Shown piece by piece: positions 45,142 to 53,749 of a DNA stretch of 64,000 nucleotides. The stretch is taken from contig CAYFFV010000010.1 of NCBI GenBank assembly GCA_964342695.1, positions 1 to 64,000 on the forward strand, in the 5' to 3' direction. The notes under the pieces are model-generated. The model saw only the letters and a program-made list of their open reading frames with translations, did not search any database and was not told the origin of the DNA. Numbering within the stretch: position 1 is the stretch's first letter; every line of letters begins with the position of its first letter. Position numbers and translations under genes: made by a program. Source of the stretch: CAYFFV01 sp964342695. GTDB lineage: Bacteria; Acidobacteriota; Vicinamibacteria; Vicinamibacterales; UBA8438.

Positions 45142-48059
45142 TGTGAGCTCCCATGGCATTTCTTGAATTTCTTTCCACTACCGCAGGGACAGGGATCGTT
45201 TCGTCCAACTTTAGGCGTCTCTCGTCTTATCGTTTTGACGCGTGCGTCATCGCCACCAGTGCGAGCAGGTTGACGGCCACGTTCTGGACTTGGGCCTTCT
45301 TGAACTGGTCTCGCGAGGCTAGCTTCGGGTTTGCTGAAACTTAAAGCAGTATTTTTCCTAATTACTGGTTGAATGGCACCGGACCCGCTGCCTTCTCTTG
45401 AAACCGGCCTTAACCTCCAAAGATATTTAACAGTCTCTTCGTCGATTCTATCTTTCATCTCTTGAAAGAGAGAAAAACTTTCTCTTTTGTATTCGACAAG
45501 GGGATTCTTCTGCCCATAACCGCGCAGGCTTATTCCTTCCTTAAGATGATCTAGGCTGTATAGGTGGTCCTTCCACTGAACATCAACAACCTGTAACATA
45601 ATGTCTCGCTCTACCCGTCGCAGGAGATCAGCTTCGGCAGCGCTTTCCTTTTCTTTGTATTTTGACATCGCTGCGGCCCAGAGGGCGTCGCTCATTTCAT
45701 CGCTGGACTGATTCTGAATATCGAGCTCGCCTAGGGGGCTTGCGTCGATCCCGAATAGCTCAGAGCTGTATTGTGTTATCGCGTCTATATCCCAGTCCTC
45801 TGGATCGATGTCGTCAGCGCAGATATTATCAACGTGTTCATATAAAAGTCCTTCGGCAAGCGTCATGAGATAAGCTCTGGTGTCAACCTCGCGAGTTTCA
45901 GATTCTGACTCTTCATCCAGTTTTATCGTCCCTTCGAGGAGCTCTCGGCGAAGAGCGTAAACGTTTTCTCGTTGCTTGTTCATAACATCGTCATATTCCA
46001 GAAGGTGCTTACGAACGGAAAAATTTTGGGCCTCAACCTGTTTTTGAGCTCTTTCTATCGCCTTCGTGACCATTGAATGTTCAATCGGAACATCATCCTC
46101 CATTCCAAGTCTGTCCATTAACCCTGAGATCCGATCAGAACCAAAGATGCGCATCAGGTCGTCTTCGAGGGAAAGATAGAATCGTGAAGAACCAGGGTCG
46201 CCTTGGCGTCCAGCTCGCCCGCGGAGCTGATTGTCAATGCGCCTTGCTTCGTGACGCTCGGTGGCGATTATATGAAGTCCTCCCGCTTTTACAACGTCAG
46301 CGTGCTCGATATCTGTTTGTTCTTTGAAGTGGCTGAAGATTCGTTGCCAATGTGTAGTTGGAATCTTGAAATATCGTTGATCGTGAGAGAAAAATACAAA
46401 GGAATCATCGTCTATATACTTGAATTCCCCTTTGGGGATCTCGACTGCAACCTGTTCTTTTAGGGCTTGTTGGCGAGCCATGTGTTCAGGGTTTCCGCCC
46501 AATAAAATATCTGTACCTCGTCCGGCCATATTTGTTGCGATCGTGACATTTCCTTTTCGTCCAGCCTGGGAGACGATCTCTGCCTCGCGTCCATGGTATT
46601 TGGCATTTAGAACTACGTGTCGGATTCCTTGTTGCTTTAAAAGAGCAGATAACCGTTCAGATTTTGCAATTGAGACGGTTCCACACAGGACTGGGCGTTC
46701 GCAGCGCTGTTGTTCAACAATGTCATTAACAATGGCTTTATACTTTTCATTTTCCGTTTTATAGATGGAGTCAGGTAGCTCAAGACGTACAAGGTTTCTA
46801 TTCGTTGGAACCACAACGACATCAAGTTTGTATATTTTTGCAAACTCTGGAGCCTCGGTTTCCGCTGTGCCTGTCATTCCAGATAATTTCTCGTATTTCC
46901 GAAAGTAATTTTGAAATGTAATTGTGGCGAGGGTTTGATTCTCCCTCTCTATCTTGACTTTCTCTTTAGCTTCAACGGCTTGGTGGAGCCCGTCGCTCCA
47001 TCGGCGCCCCGGCATTAGTCTGCCCGTGAACTCATCAACAATTACGACTTGGCCTTCTTTTACCATGTAATCAACGTCGCGTTTGAAAAGGCTGTGAGCT
47101 CGAAGAGATTGGTTAATATGGTGCAGGAGAGGCATGTTCGCAGGGTCGTAAAGTCCTCCAGGTTGAAGACGCCCTGTTAGCAAGCCTTCCGCTTTTGAGA
47201 TGCCAGACTCGGTTAAAGTGACAGTCTTATGTTTCTCGTCTTTAAGGAAGTCACCCGTGGTTTCAAGTTCTTCTCGTTTTTCAGCGGGGACGTTTCCTTG
47301 GGTGACTGCTCCAGGATTAAGTTTTGGGATAATTCGGTCAACCTCGTAATAGAGCTCGGTTGATGTTTCAGCTGGACCAGAGATGATAAGTGGCGTCCTT
47401 GCCTCGTCTATTAAAATGCTGTCCACCTCATCTACGATTGCGAAATTATGGGGTCTTTGGACAAACTGGGATATGTCAAACTTCATGTTGTCGCGCAAGT
47501 AATCGAAACCAAACTCATTGTTTGTTCCATATGTGATGTCGCAGCCATAAGCATCTTGTCGTTCTGGATCCCGCATGTCATGTTGAATGACACCTACGCT
47601 CATTCCTAAAAAGCGGTATATACGTCCCATCCATTCTGAGTCGCGGCGTGCCAGGTAATCATTTACTGTGACAACGTGAACACCCTTTCCCTCGAGAGCG
47701 TTTAAATAGGCTGCAAGCGTTGCAACGAGAGTCTTTCCCTCGCCAGTCTTCATCTCTGCGAGAATTCCCTTATGAAGAACGATGCCACCAATAAGCTGAA
47801 CATCGAAATGGCGCATGTTTAACGTTCGTAGGCCGGACTCTCGAACTACCGCAAAAGCCTCGGGCAAAAGATCATCAAGTGTTTCGCCTCTAGTTATTCG
47901 CTCCCGAAAGGAGGCTGTCTTTTGTTTAAGTTCGCTATCTGAAAGCTCTTTTACTGCAGACTCGAAGGAATTAATAAGATCGACAGTGGGAAGAATCCGC
48001 TTTAAAAAACGGTCATTCTCGGTTCCAAATACTTTTGCAAGTAAATTGTCGAAAATCAT
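45138..48059 (-). CDS. secA: protein translocase ATPase SecA
   Basis: Motor of the Sec translocon. 973 residues. Motifs: the DEAD-type Walker A MKTGEGKTLVATLAAYLNA, VNDYLARRDSEWMGRIYRFL, IVDEVDSILIDEARTPLIIS, GMTGTAETEAPEFAKIY and ATNMAGRGTDILLGGNPE. The C terminus has the zinc-binding CPCGSGKKFKKCH for SecB and phospholipid contact. Its stop overlaps the guaB start. A 171-base gap separates it from the M23 peptidase gene. Confidence 0.98.
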   Translation of the reverse strand: MIFDNLLAKVFGTENDRFLKRILPTVDLINSFESAVKELSDSELKQKTASFRERITRGETLDDLLPEAFAVVRESGLRTLNMRHFDVQLIGGIVLHKGILAEMKTGEGKTLVATLAAYLNALEGKGVHVVTVNDYLARRDSEWMGRIYRFLGMSVGVIQHDMRDPERQDAYGCDITYGTNNEFGFDYLRDNMKFDISQFVQRPHNFAIVDEVDSILIDEARTPLIISGPAETSTELYYEVDRIIPKLNPGAVTQGNVPAEKREELETTGDFLKDEKHKTVTLTESGISKAEGLLTGRLQPGGLYDPANMPLLHHINQSLRAHSLFKRDVDYMVKEGQVVIVDEFTGRLMPGRRWSDGLHQAVEAKEKVKIERENQTLATITFQNYFRKYEKLSGMTGTAETEAPEFAKIYKLDVVVVPTNRNLVRLELPDSIYKTENEKYKAIVNDIVEQQRCERPVLCGTVSIAKSERLSALLKQQGIRHVVLNAKYHGREAEIVSQAGRKGNVTIATNMAGRGTDILLGGNPEHMARQQALKEQVAVEIPKGEFKYIDDDSFVFFSHDQRYFKIPTTHWQRIFSHFKEQTDIEHADVVKAGGLHIIATERHEARRIDNQLRGRAGRQGDPGSSRFYLSLEDDLMRIFGSDRISGLMDRLGMEDDVPIEHSMVTKAIERAQKQVEAQNFSVRKHLLEYDDVMNKQRENVYALRRELLEGTIKLDEESESETREVDTRAYLMTLAEGLLYEHVDNICADDIDPEDWDIDAITQYSSELFGIDASPLGELDIQNQSSDEMSDALWAAAMSKYKEKESAAEADLLRRVERDIMLQVVDVQWKDHLYSLDHLKEGISLRGYGQKNPLVEYKRESFSLFQEMKDRIDEETVKYLWRLRPVSREGSGSGAIQPVIRKNTALSFSKPEASLARPVQEGPSPERGRQPARTGGDDARVKTIRRETPKVGRNDPCPCGSGKKFKKCHGSSQ

Positions 48060-48230
48060 TTTAGGCAGAAAACAAACGTGAATGTATGCAATTCAAAAAG
48101 AATGAGCGCGTAAAGTTTATGTGCCATTGATTAATTTTTGACTATCCCGTAGCCAGATCATGAGCTGAAAGGTTGGATGATTCTAGGGGGTTGCATGTAG
48201 TGCCGTCAAGAAGGAGAAAGAAGCGAGCTG

Positions 48231-49124
48231 CTAGTTAGCGTCAAATGTCTTGGAGTCAATAACGATTCGTCTCGGATTAATCGTGCGATCATTGACCCAG
48301 ACTTCGTAATGAACATGATGGCCCGTAGCCCGACCTGTATTTCCAACAGTGCCGATAATGTCCCCGCGAACCACCGTATCTCCCGGCTTAACTAAGAACT
48401 CAGATAAATGTCCGTACCGTGTTCTTAATCCAAATCCATGATCGATTTCGATCAAATTCCCGTAGTCGCCATTTCTGGCAGCGGAAATCACTTTTCCTGA
48501 GGCAGTCGAGTAGACAGGCGCCCCTTTGCTTGTGGATATATCAACGGCGGGATGAAAATCTCGTTTTCCCGTAAAAGGATCAGCGCGGTAGCCATAGCCA
48601 TCGGAGAGCCATCCATCCGTAGGCCAAGTAAGGGGAGTCGCATCTGCTAAGGCCTCGCGGATCGCAAGATCTTTTTTAACTGACTCGAGGCGACTGTCCA
48701 AGGAAACCAATAGAGCGTCTAACCGAGCAAGAATTACTTGGGTGTCTTCAAAGCTAAGGCCGTTGCTAAGCCCTGAAGTAACGTCTTCATGCCCTGGTAG
48801 CTCATGGAGGGCTTGCTGAATTTGTGGATCAAGATCAACTCGGTGAGTCAATTCAGACATCGCCGTGCGAAGTATGACCATCTCCTGAGCAATGTCCTGT
48901 GCTGCAAGTCGGTATTCTGAGTTCTCGAGTTTTAAACTTGTGTTGCTCATATGGAGAGAATCAATAGTGGAGTGTGTAGTCCAAGCGAAATAAAAGATTG
49001 AAAACACAGGTATCAGAACCAGAGGTAATCCCACAGCGATTACTCTGCTTAAGCGAATAGTAAAACGCCTAATTGCTCCAGTATTTCTGTCAGATAATAG
49101 AAGTGAATATCGTCGTTTAAGCAT
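48231..49124 (-). CDS. M23-family envelope peptidase
   Basis: 297 residues. One N-terminal membrane span (about 26-48), a coiled-coil-like segment to about 160, then the LytM/peptidase_M23 domain with HPAVDISTSKGAPVYS, GYGNLIEIDHGFGLRTRYGHL and HVHYEVW. Zinc ligands are present in the HxxxD and HxH positions, so it may be an active endopeptidase of peptidoglycan rather than an EnvC-type activator. Acts in the periplasm. Confidence 0.9.
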   Translation of the reverse strand: MLKRRYSLLLSDRNTGAIRRFTIRLSRVIAVGLPLVLIPVFSIFYFAWTTHSTIDSLHMSNTSLKLENSEYRLAAQDIAQEMVILRTAMSELTHRVDLDPQIQQALHELPGHEDVTSGLSNGLSFEDTQVILARLDALLVSLDSRLESVKKDLAIREALADATPLTWPTDGWLSDGYGYRADPFTGKRDFHPAVDISTSKGAPVYSTASGKVISAARNGDYGNLIEIDHGFGLRTRYGHLSEFLVKPGDTVVRGDIIGTVGNTGRATGHHVHYEVWVNDRTINPRRIVIDSKTFDAN

Positions 49125-49227
49125 TTTTTTATCGCTGAAGCCTTAAAGATTAACACAGTTGCAACGACAAGAGAAATTCGGTCCTTAAGTTTACGGAGGC
49201 TAATTTTGAATTTTAAGGCAAGAAAGG

Positions 49228-50976
49228 TTATAGATTTAATTCTGATTCAATGAATATCTTATTGTCGTTGCCGAGGTCTCGAGCCGCTGGAGTTACAATT
49301 GTTTTTTTGCCTATGAGAATTCTTTTGTGCTCGGCAATCGCTTTGCGAACGTCGTCTTCGCAAACAAATTCTACCGGCACAGGTAGTTCCGTGGTTTTGT
49401 CCGATTGTGGATTGACAACCGATGTCGTGCTGTCTTTTTGGCTGCGTGTGTTTATGTCTTCACTTGCGGCTCTTGTCTTTAGAAAAGCCTCTGCTCGCTG
49501 AGAGACCAGATCGGAGGACATTGATGGCTTAACGGGGTGCATCGGTGGAGAAGGCAAGGCGAGTTGCTGATTTGAGTTCGTAGAAGTCTTAATGGTTCTG
49601 CTGTCTGATACGGGTTTGACTTCGTACGCAAGTCGTTTAATGTTTAGCAGATGGAGGGGGGTAATGTTGTCAGAGGTTATGTTGCCACCAAAGCCTCCAC
49701 AGCCCAAAGTCATTGCAGGTGGTAAACCTGTAGTTAGACCAATTGATCCATGAGTAGTGGGAGTGTTCACTACGATCCGAGAGGCTGGTTTTTTTAATCC
49801 AAACTCAAGGATGATGTCTTCGTTCTTTGAGTGAATAGACATTGTGTGCCCCATTCCACCGTATTGCAGGATTTCTTTGCAACGCTCGCAGCCTTCCTGC
49901 CAATCTTTGACGGTATAAAAAGATAAAACCGGGCAGAGTTTCTCAATCGACAGCGGGAAATCTCGACCCACACCTTGGAGAGGTGCAATTAAAACTCGCG
50001 TCTTCTGGGGAATGGAAATATCTGCGCGGTCGGCAATAAAGCTTGCGGAACGACCAACTAAATCTGGGTTAGGGAGGCGTTGTGATGTGATTAGAATCTT
50101 TGAGAGCTTTTGACTTTCCTCTGAGGAGAGAAAATGGCCTCCGTTTTCTTCGAATGCTAGCATCACTTTCTCAAAGATTCGGTTATCCACCACGACTGAA
50201 TTTTCCGAAGAACAGAGGACTCCGTTGTCAAAGGTTTTCCCGGTAATGATGTCATTAACGGCTTTTTCAATATCAGCCGATGATTCAATATAGGCGGGGG
50301 CATTTCCTGGGCCTACACCATATGCGGGTTTGCCAGCGGAATAGGCGGCCCTTACGAGCCCCATTCCCCCTGTTGCAAGGATGACCGCAATGTTTCTATG
50401 CTGCATTAACGCCTGTGTGCCTTCGATGGTAACAGTTCGCATCCAGTTGATAGCACCAGTGGGAGCTCCAGCACTACAGGCGGCCTCTTCCATTATTTCT
50501 GCCGTGCGCACAATACATTTAATGGCCGTCGGATGGGGGCTGATTACTATTGAACACCTGGCTTTAAGTGCGATTAGGATTTTGTAAATTGTGGTCGATG
50601 TGGGATTGGTGGAGGGTATTACAGCCGCAACTGGGCCAAATGGCTCAGCGATTTCAAGAAAGGATTTCTCAGTAGATTCAGAAATGACGCCGACGGTTTT
50701 TAAAGGTTTAATAAAATTAAAGACCTTCTCTGATGCAAAAATATTTTTTTTTATTTTATCTTTGACGATGCCAAAACCGGTTTCATTTTGAGCAAGCTTG
50801 GCTAGAGATTCGGCATTTTCGGTGGCTGCTTGAGCCATTGACTTAACGATTAAATCTATCTTGTTCTGTGTTAGTTCGGTAAGCGTGTTTTGGGCCAAGG
50901 CCGCCTTAGCGGAAAGCTCCCTGGCTTGCCGGATGGATTCTAAGTCAGGTTGAAGGTTGTCGGAAATTTCACTCAT
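49228..50976 (-). CDS. BMC-type acylating aldehyde dehydrogenase with C-terminal extension
   Basis: CoA-acylating aldehyde dehydrogenase of the EutE/PduP type. 582 residues against roughly 460-490 in the family. The catalytic cysteine C255 lies in FDNGVLCSSENSVVV, and TPTTHGSIG and TLGCGGFGGNITSDN are typical of microcompartment enzymes. Beyond about residue 455 comes a Pro/Ser/Thr-rich linker, an amphipathic helix candidate (about 487-505, SDLVSQRAEAFLKTRAA) and a segment (about 536-577) reading DDVRKAIAEHKR then TIVTPAARDL. That segment resembles the N-terminal motif of EutQ and EutT as I recall it. It lies 35 bases after a BMC shell gene. Confidence 0.88.
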   Translation of the reverse strand: MSEISDNLQPDLESIRQARELSAKAALAQNTLTELTQNKIDLIVKSMAQAATENAESLAKLAQNETGFGIVKDKIKKNIFASEKVFNFIKPLKTVGVISESTEKSFLEIAEPFGPVAAVIPSTNPTSTTIYKILIALKARCSIVISPHPTAIKCIVRTAEIMEEAACSAGAPTGAINWMRTVTIEGTQALMQHRNIAVILATGGMGLVRAAYSAGKPAYGVGPGNAPAYIESSADIEKAVNDIITGKTFDNGVLCSSENSVVVDNRIFEKVMLAFEENGGHFLSSEESQKLSKILITSQRLPNPDLVGRSASFIADRADISIPQKTRVLIAPLQGVGRDFPLSIEKLCPVLSFYTVKDWQEGCERCKEILQYGGMGHTMSIHSKNEDIILEFGLKKPASRIVVNTPTTHGSIGLTTGLPPAMTLGCGGFGGNITSDNITPLHLLNIKRLAYEVKPVSDSRTIKTSTNSNQQLALPSPPMHPVKPSMSSDLVSQRAEAFLKTRAASEDINTRSQKDSTTSVVNPQSDKTTELPVPVEFVCEDDVRKAIAEHKRILIGKKTIVTPAARDLGNDNKIFIESELNL

Positions 50977-51011
50977 TTCCAGCGAACATCAGGTTAATTT
51001 TAAATTAAGGG

Positions 51012-51302
51012 CTATTTTGTCGCAGCCTTAATATTTGGGAGTACTTTCTCCACCTCTGCGTGAGGCCTTGGAATAACATGGACTGATACGAGCTCTCCGA
51101 CTCTTCTTGCAGCGGCGGCGCCTGCATCAGTGGAAGCCTTTACGGCTCCCACGTCACCTCGAACCATGACGGTAACGTAGCCTGCGCCAATGTATTCCTT
51201 TCCGACAAGCACAACGTTGGCTGCTTTGACCATCGCGTCTGCCGCTTCAATGGAGCCCACAAGACCTTTTGTTTCGACCATTCCAAGTGCTTCAAGAGTC
51301 AT
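51012..51302 (-). CDS. bacterial microcompartment shell protein (BMC-H, PduA/EutM type)
   Basis: Hexamer-forming shell protein. 96 residues, a single BMC domain: EALGMVETKGLVGSIEAADAM, VVLVGKEYIGAGYVTVMVRG and GAVKASTDAGAAAARRVGEL, ending VHVIPRPHAEVEKVLP. The KIGSG-like pore loop is represented by the YIGAGYVTV region. GGAGG is 8 bases before the ATG. Directly followed by an aldehyde dehydrogenase of the encapsulated type. No second shell type (BMC-T, BMC-P) is present in the window, so the shell must be completed from elsewhere, if it assembles. Confidence 0.96.
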   Translation of the reverse strand: MTLEALGMVETKGLVGSIEAADAMVKAANVVLVGKEYIGAGYVTVMVRGDVGAVKASTDAGAAAARRVGELVSVHVIPRPHAEVEKVLPNIKAATK

Positions 51303-51387
51303 TAAGAATCCTCCGCCGAATCGTGTCGGCTTAACGTTTTAGTGCTTGGCGCCGGACTGTAACATATTGCCGCTTTAAACGGCGTAT

Positions 51388-52086
51388 TTATTTTTCGGAC
51401 TCATCTAGAATCCTTAAAACCCGTTCAACATAATTTCTTGTTTCGGAATAGGGAGGCACTCCCTGAAATTTAATTACTGAGCCTTCCCCGGCATTGTAGG
51501 CAGCGAGGCCGCCTCGCATTCCATATGAGTCAAGTAACAACCTTAAATATCTAGTGCCTGCATCGATGTTAGCAGCCGGATCAAATGGATCGCCAACGTT
51601 GTATCGAGATGCTGTAGCAGGCATTAGCTGCATTAGTCCCATTGCACCTCTGGGTGATTGAGCGTTTGGACGATACGCGGATTCGACTTGAATAACAGCG
51701 TGGAGCAGGTCGTCCGCCACGCCGTGGCGATTGGCTGCGTCTCTAATCAGCGAGGCAAAGGGTCTTTTGCGAAGGATTTCTGCGCGCGCTTCTTGAACGA
51801 TAACCGTCTGAGAAGGGGACTGGACTGGCTGAGGTGCGACGGTAGACTCGATGCTGTCGATGATCTCCTTAGAAAAATTTACCGTGTCCCCATTTAGCAG
51901 GATTAGGTCGACAGTATTTCCTGAATTGTTATGGCCAGCGATTTCTAGCGTGTCACCTGAGGAAAATTGAACTGTTTCAGAAAGGGTCGGAGCTTCTCCT
52001 GAAATAGCGAGACTCACTACAAGACCAACTCCACTGGCGAAACCGAGAACTCCCCGTGGCATGCTTAAAAATCTAGCATATTGCAT
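51388..52086 (-). CDS. SLT-type lytic transglycosylase
   Basis: 232 residues. N-terminal signal or anchor (about 12-30), a beta-rich middle, and the C-terminal goose-lysozyme-like domain with the catalytic glutamate in AVIQVESAYRPNAQSPRGAMG, then GLMQLMPATASRYNV and GTRYLRLLLDSYG, AAYNAGEGSV. Cleaves peptidoglycan glycan strands in the periplasm. It is upstream of the BMC gene on the same strand with an 85-base gap. Confidence 0.93.
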   Translation of the reverse strand: MQYARFLSMPRGVLGFASGVGLVVSLAISGEAPTLSETVQFSSGDTLEIAGHNNSGNTVDLILLNGDTVNFSKEIIDSIESTVAPQPVQSPSQTVIVQEARAEILRKRPFASLIRDAANRHGVADDLLHAVIQVESAYRPNAQSPRGAMGLMQLMPATASRYNVGDPFDPAANIDAGTRYLRLLLDSYGMRGGLAAYNAGEGSVIKFQGVPPYSETRNYVERVLRILDESEK

Positions 52087-52433
52087 GGTTTTGCATCAAC
52101 CTGCACTTTTTATTTATTGGTCGGATGGCCTAATAAAAATTTTATGCCGGCTTTAATCTCAATTTTTCATTGCCGTCGATACACTAAATACGGTTATTTT
52201 ATAATTTATCGGTCTGAAAATGTGGAGAGATTACGAGCCAACCTTTTTTTATGGGCCTTATAGAGGTTGCTCAAAACGTCTTAATCTATAAAAACAAAAA
52301 GAAAACATCTTAAAACAGGCCACCAAAACAGTCTTCAATCGAAAAGAACACAGAGAGCACAGTATTGTCCCTATATATTCTCAAAGAGCGGAAATTTTCT
52401 CGAATCTTTGGTCTTTCCGGTCTTTTGGTTTGC

Positions 52434-52451
52434 TGTTAAAAATATTTAACA
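52434..52451. repeat. 18-base perfect inverted repeat
   Basis: TGTTAAA, AATA, TTTAACA. A candidate operator for the downstream operon, whose first gene begins 93 bases later. A related palindrome, TGTTAACA, sits 43 bases further at 52495-52502. Confidence 0.5.
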
Positions 52452-52494
52452 CATGAGACGTTCTTCTGAAACACTAGAGCTGTATCCTAATCTC

Positions 52495-52502
52495 TGTTAA
52501 CA
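52495..52502. repeat. TGTTAACA palindrome
   Basis: Eight-base palindrome sharing the TGTTAA half-site of the 52434-52451 repeat, 41 bases before the gspF-like start. Short enough to occur by chance alone; noted because of the paired half-sites. Confidence 0.3.
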
Positions 52503-52543
52503 GGTGGCACAGTCATTAGGTTTATCAGAAAATTGAGAGAATA

Positions 52544-53749
52544 ATGGAGTACAAATGCAGGTTTGTAGGCCCCTCTGGAGGTGTCCATCAAGATGTCTTT
52601 TCAGCTTCTGATGAACACGAGCTCAGAAAAAAATTAAAGAAACAAGGAATCCTAGTTCTTGGAATAAAAAGAAAGGGTTTTCTTGGTTTCCTATCAGCGC
52701 TTTCAAAATCGGCAGATATGCCAAAAAGTAGGGAGTTCATTGTTTTTAACGATGAACTCGCGACTTTATTGAGTGCCGGCATCCCAATTGTCGAAGCGCT
52801 CGATATCCTCAGACATCGAATAGAATCCTCAGCACTTAAAGTTGTTTTAGATGATGTGGCTAACAGAGTTCGGTCCGGGGAGTCACTCTCAGAAGCTTTT
52901 AGAAACAGCAGTCACCAATGTTCAGGGGTTTATATCGCAACGCTCTTGGCTGGAGAAAAGAGTGGAAACCTTGAAAACGTAATTCGAAGATATGCTCGGC
53001 ACGAGAAATTAATAGTGAGTGTTAAGTCTAAGGCGCTCTCGGCGATGATATATCCAGCGATTCTCATGCTGCTGTCGTTTGTTGTTGTGGGCATTATTGT
53101 GCTTAACGTTGTTCCAGCGTTTTCTGCCTTTTATGCAGGGCTGGGTTCAGAGTTACCGCTCATGACCCGGGTAATCGTCTCGTTATCAACCTTGTTTAGC
53201 GACTACTTCCTCGGCTTTTTCGTTTTTGCGATAGCCTCTGTTTTATCCTTCATTTATGCCAGGAAGGTTCCAGCTGCTAGGCTAATCATGGATTCTGCCC
53301 TTCTTAGAATCCCTGTGATAGGCGCGATAGTTGTGAAATTTAACGCCTCCCAGACTGCAAGAACGCTATCGACGCTTCTAGCCGGCGGGACACCTCTCCT
53401 CACGGCTTTAGAGGTGGTGCAAGGGGCCGCAGTCAATGGCCTTTTGGCTAAAAAAATTGGCGAGGTTGCGAAAGAAGTAAAGGAGGGCTCGGCGCTCTCG
53501 GTCGCGTTGGGAAGCCGGAATATCTTTCCTGCGGTCGGTCTGAAGATGGTCGAGGTTGGCGAAACAACGGGGGCACTGAAGGAGATGCTTGAAAGCGTCT
53601 CCGATTTCTTTGACGAGGAAATACAACACAGTCTAGACCGCCTAATGACTCTATTGGAGCCAAGCCTCTTAATACTGATGGGCATAGTTATATCAGCGAT
53701 GTTGATTGCGCTCTATATGCCACTTCTGCAATTAGGAACATTGATGTGA
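52544..53749 (+). CDS. gspF: type II secretion/type IV pilus inner-membrane platform protein
   Basis: GspF/PilC platform protein that couples the ATPase to pilin assembly. 401 residues: two similar T2SS-F domains, with EFIVFNDELATLLSAGIPIVEALDIL in the first and LARTLSTLLAGGTPLLTALEVV-like sequence in the second, and three spans. First gene of an operon in which most junctions overlap (ATGA/GTGA). GAGAGAATA precedes the ATG. Confidence 0.94.
   Translation: MEYKCRFVGPSGGVHQDVFSASDEHELRKKLKKQGILVLGIKRKGFLGFLSALSKSADMPKSREFIVFNDELATLLSAGIPIVEALDILRHRIESSALKVVLDDVANRVRSGESLSEAFRNSSHQCSGVYIATLLAGEKSGNLENVIRRYARHEKLIVSVKSKALSAMIYPAILMLLSFVVVGIIVLNVVPAFSAFYAGLGSELPLMTRVIVSLSTLFSDYFLGFFVFAIASVLSFIYARKVPAARLIMDSALLRIPVIGAIVVKFNASQTARTLSTLLAGGTPLLTALEVVQGAAVNGLLAKKIGEVAKEVKEGSALSVALGSRNIFPAVGLKMVEVGETTGALKEMLESVSDFFDEEIQHSLDRLMTLLEPSLLILMGIVISAMLIALYMPLLQLGTLM

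Larger units (their letters stand above)
52087..52543. other. 457-base control region before the secretion/pilus operon
   Basis: AT-rich with no open frame that looks like a gene. It contains two inverted repeats (52434-52451 and 52495-52502) and a TGGCAC at 52504-52509. The latter resembles the -24 half of a sigma-54 promoter, but the -12 half at the right spacing reads TTAG rather than TTGC, so the match is partial. No tRNA or other RNA signature was seen. Confidence 0.5.

Noticed and set aside
48060..48230. Promoter or RNA gene in the gap between secA and the M23 peptidase gene
   Set aside because: I looked for -35/-10 pairs and RNA folds on both strands and found only weak matches, not worth calling.
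52081..52263. 60-codon frame in the gap before the secretion operon
   Set aside because: Starts inside the transglycosylase gene on the other strand; no ribosome site or recognisable protein pattern.
52504..52520. Sigma-54 promoter for the secretion operon
   Set aside because: Good -24 half (TGGCAC), but the -12 position reads TTAG instead of TTGC; not listed as a promoter.
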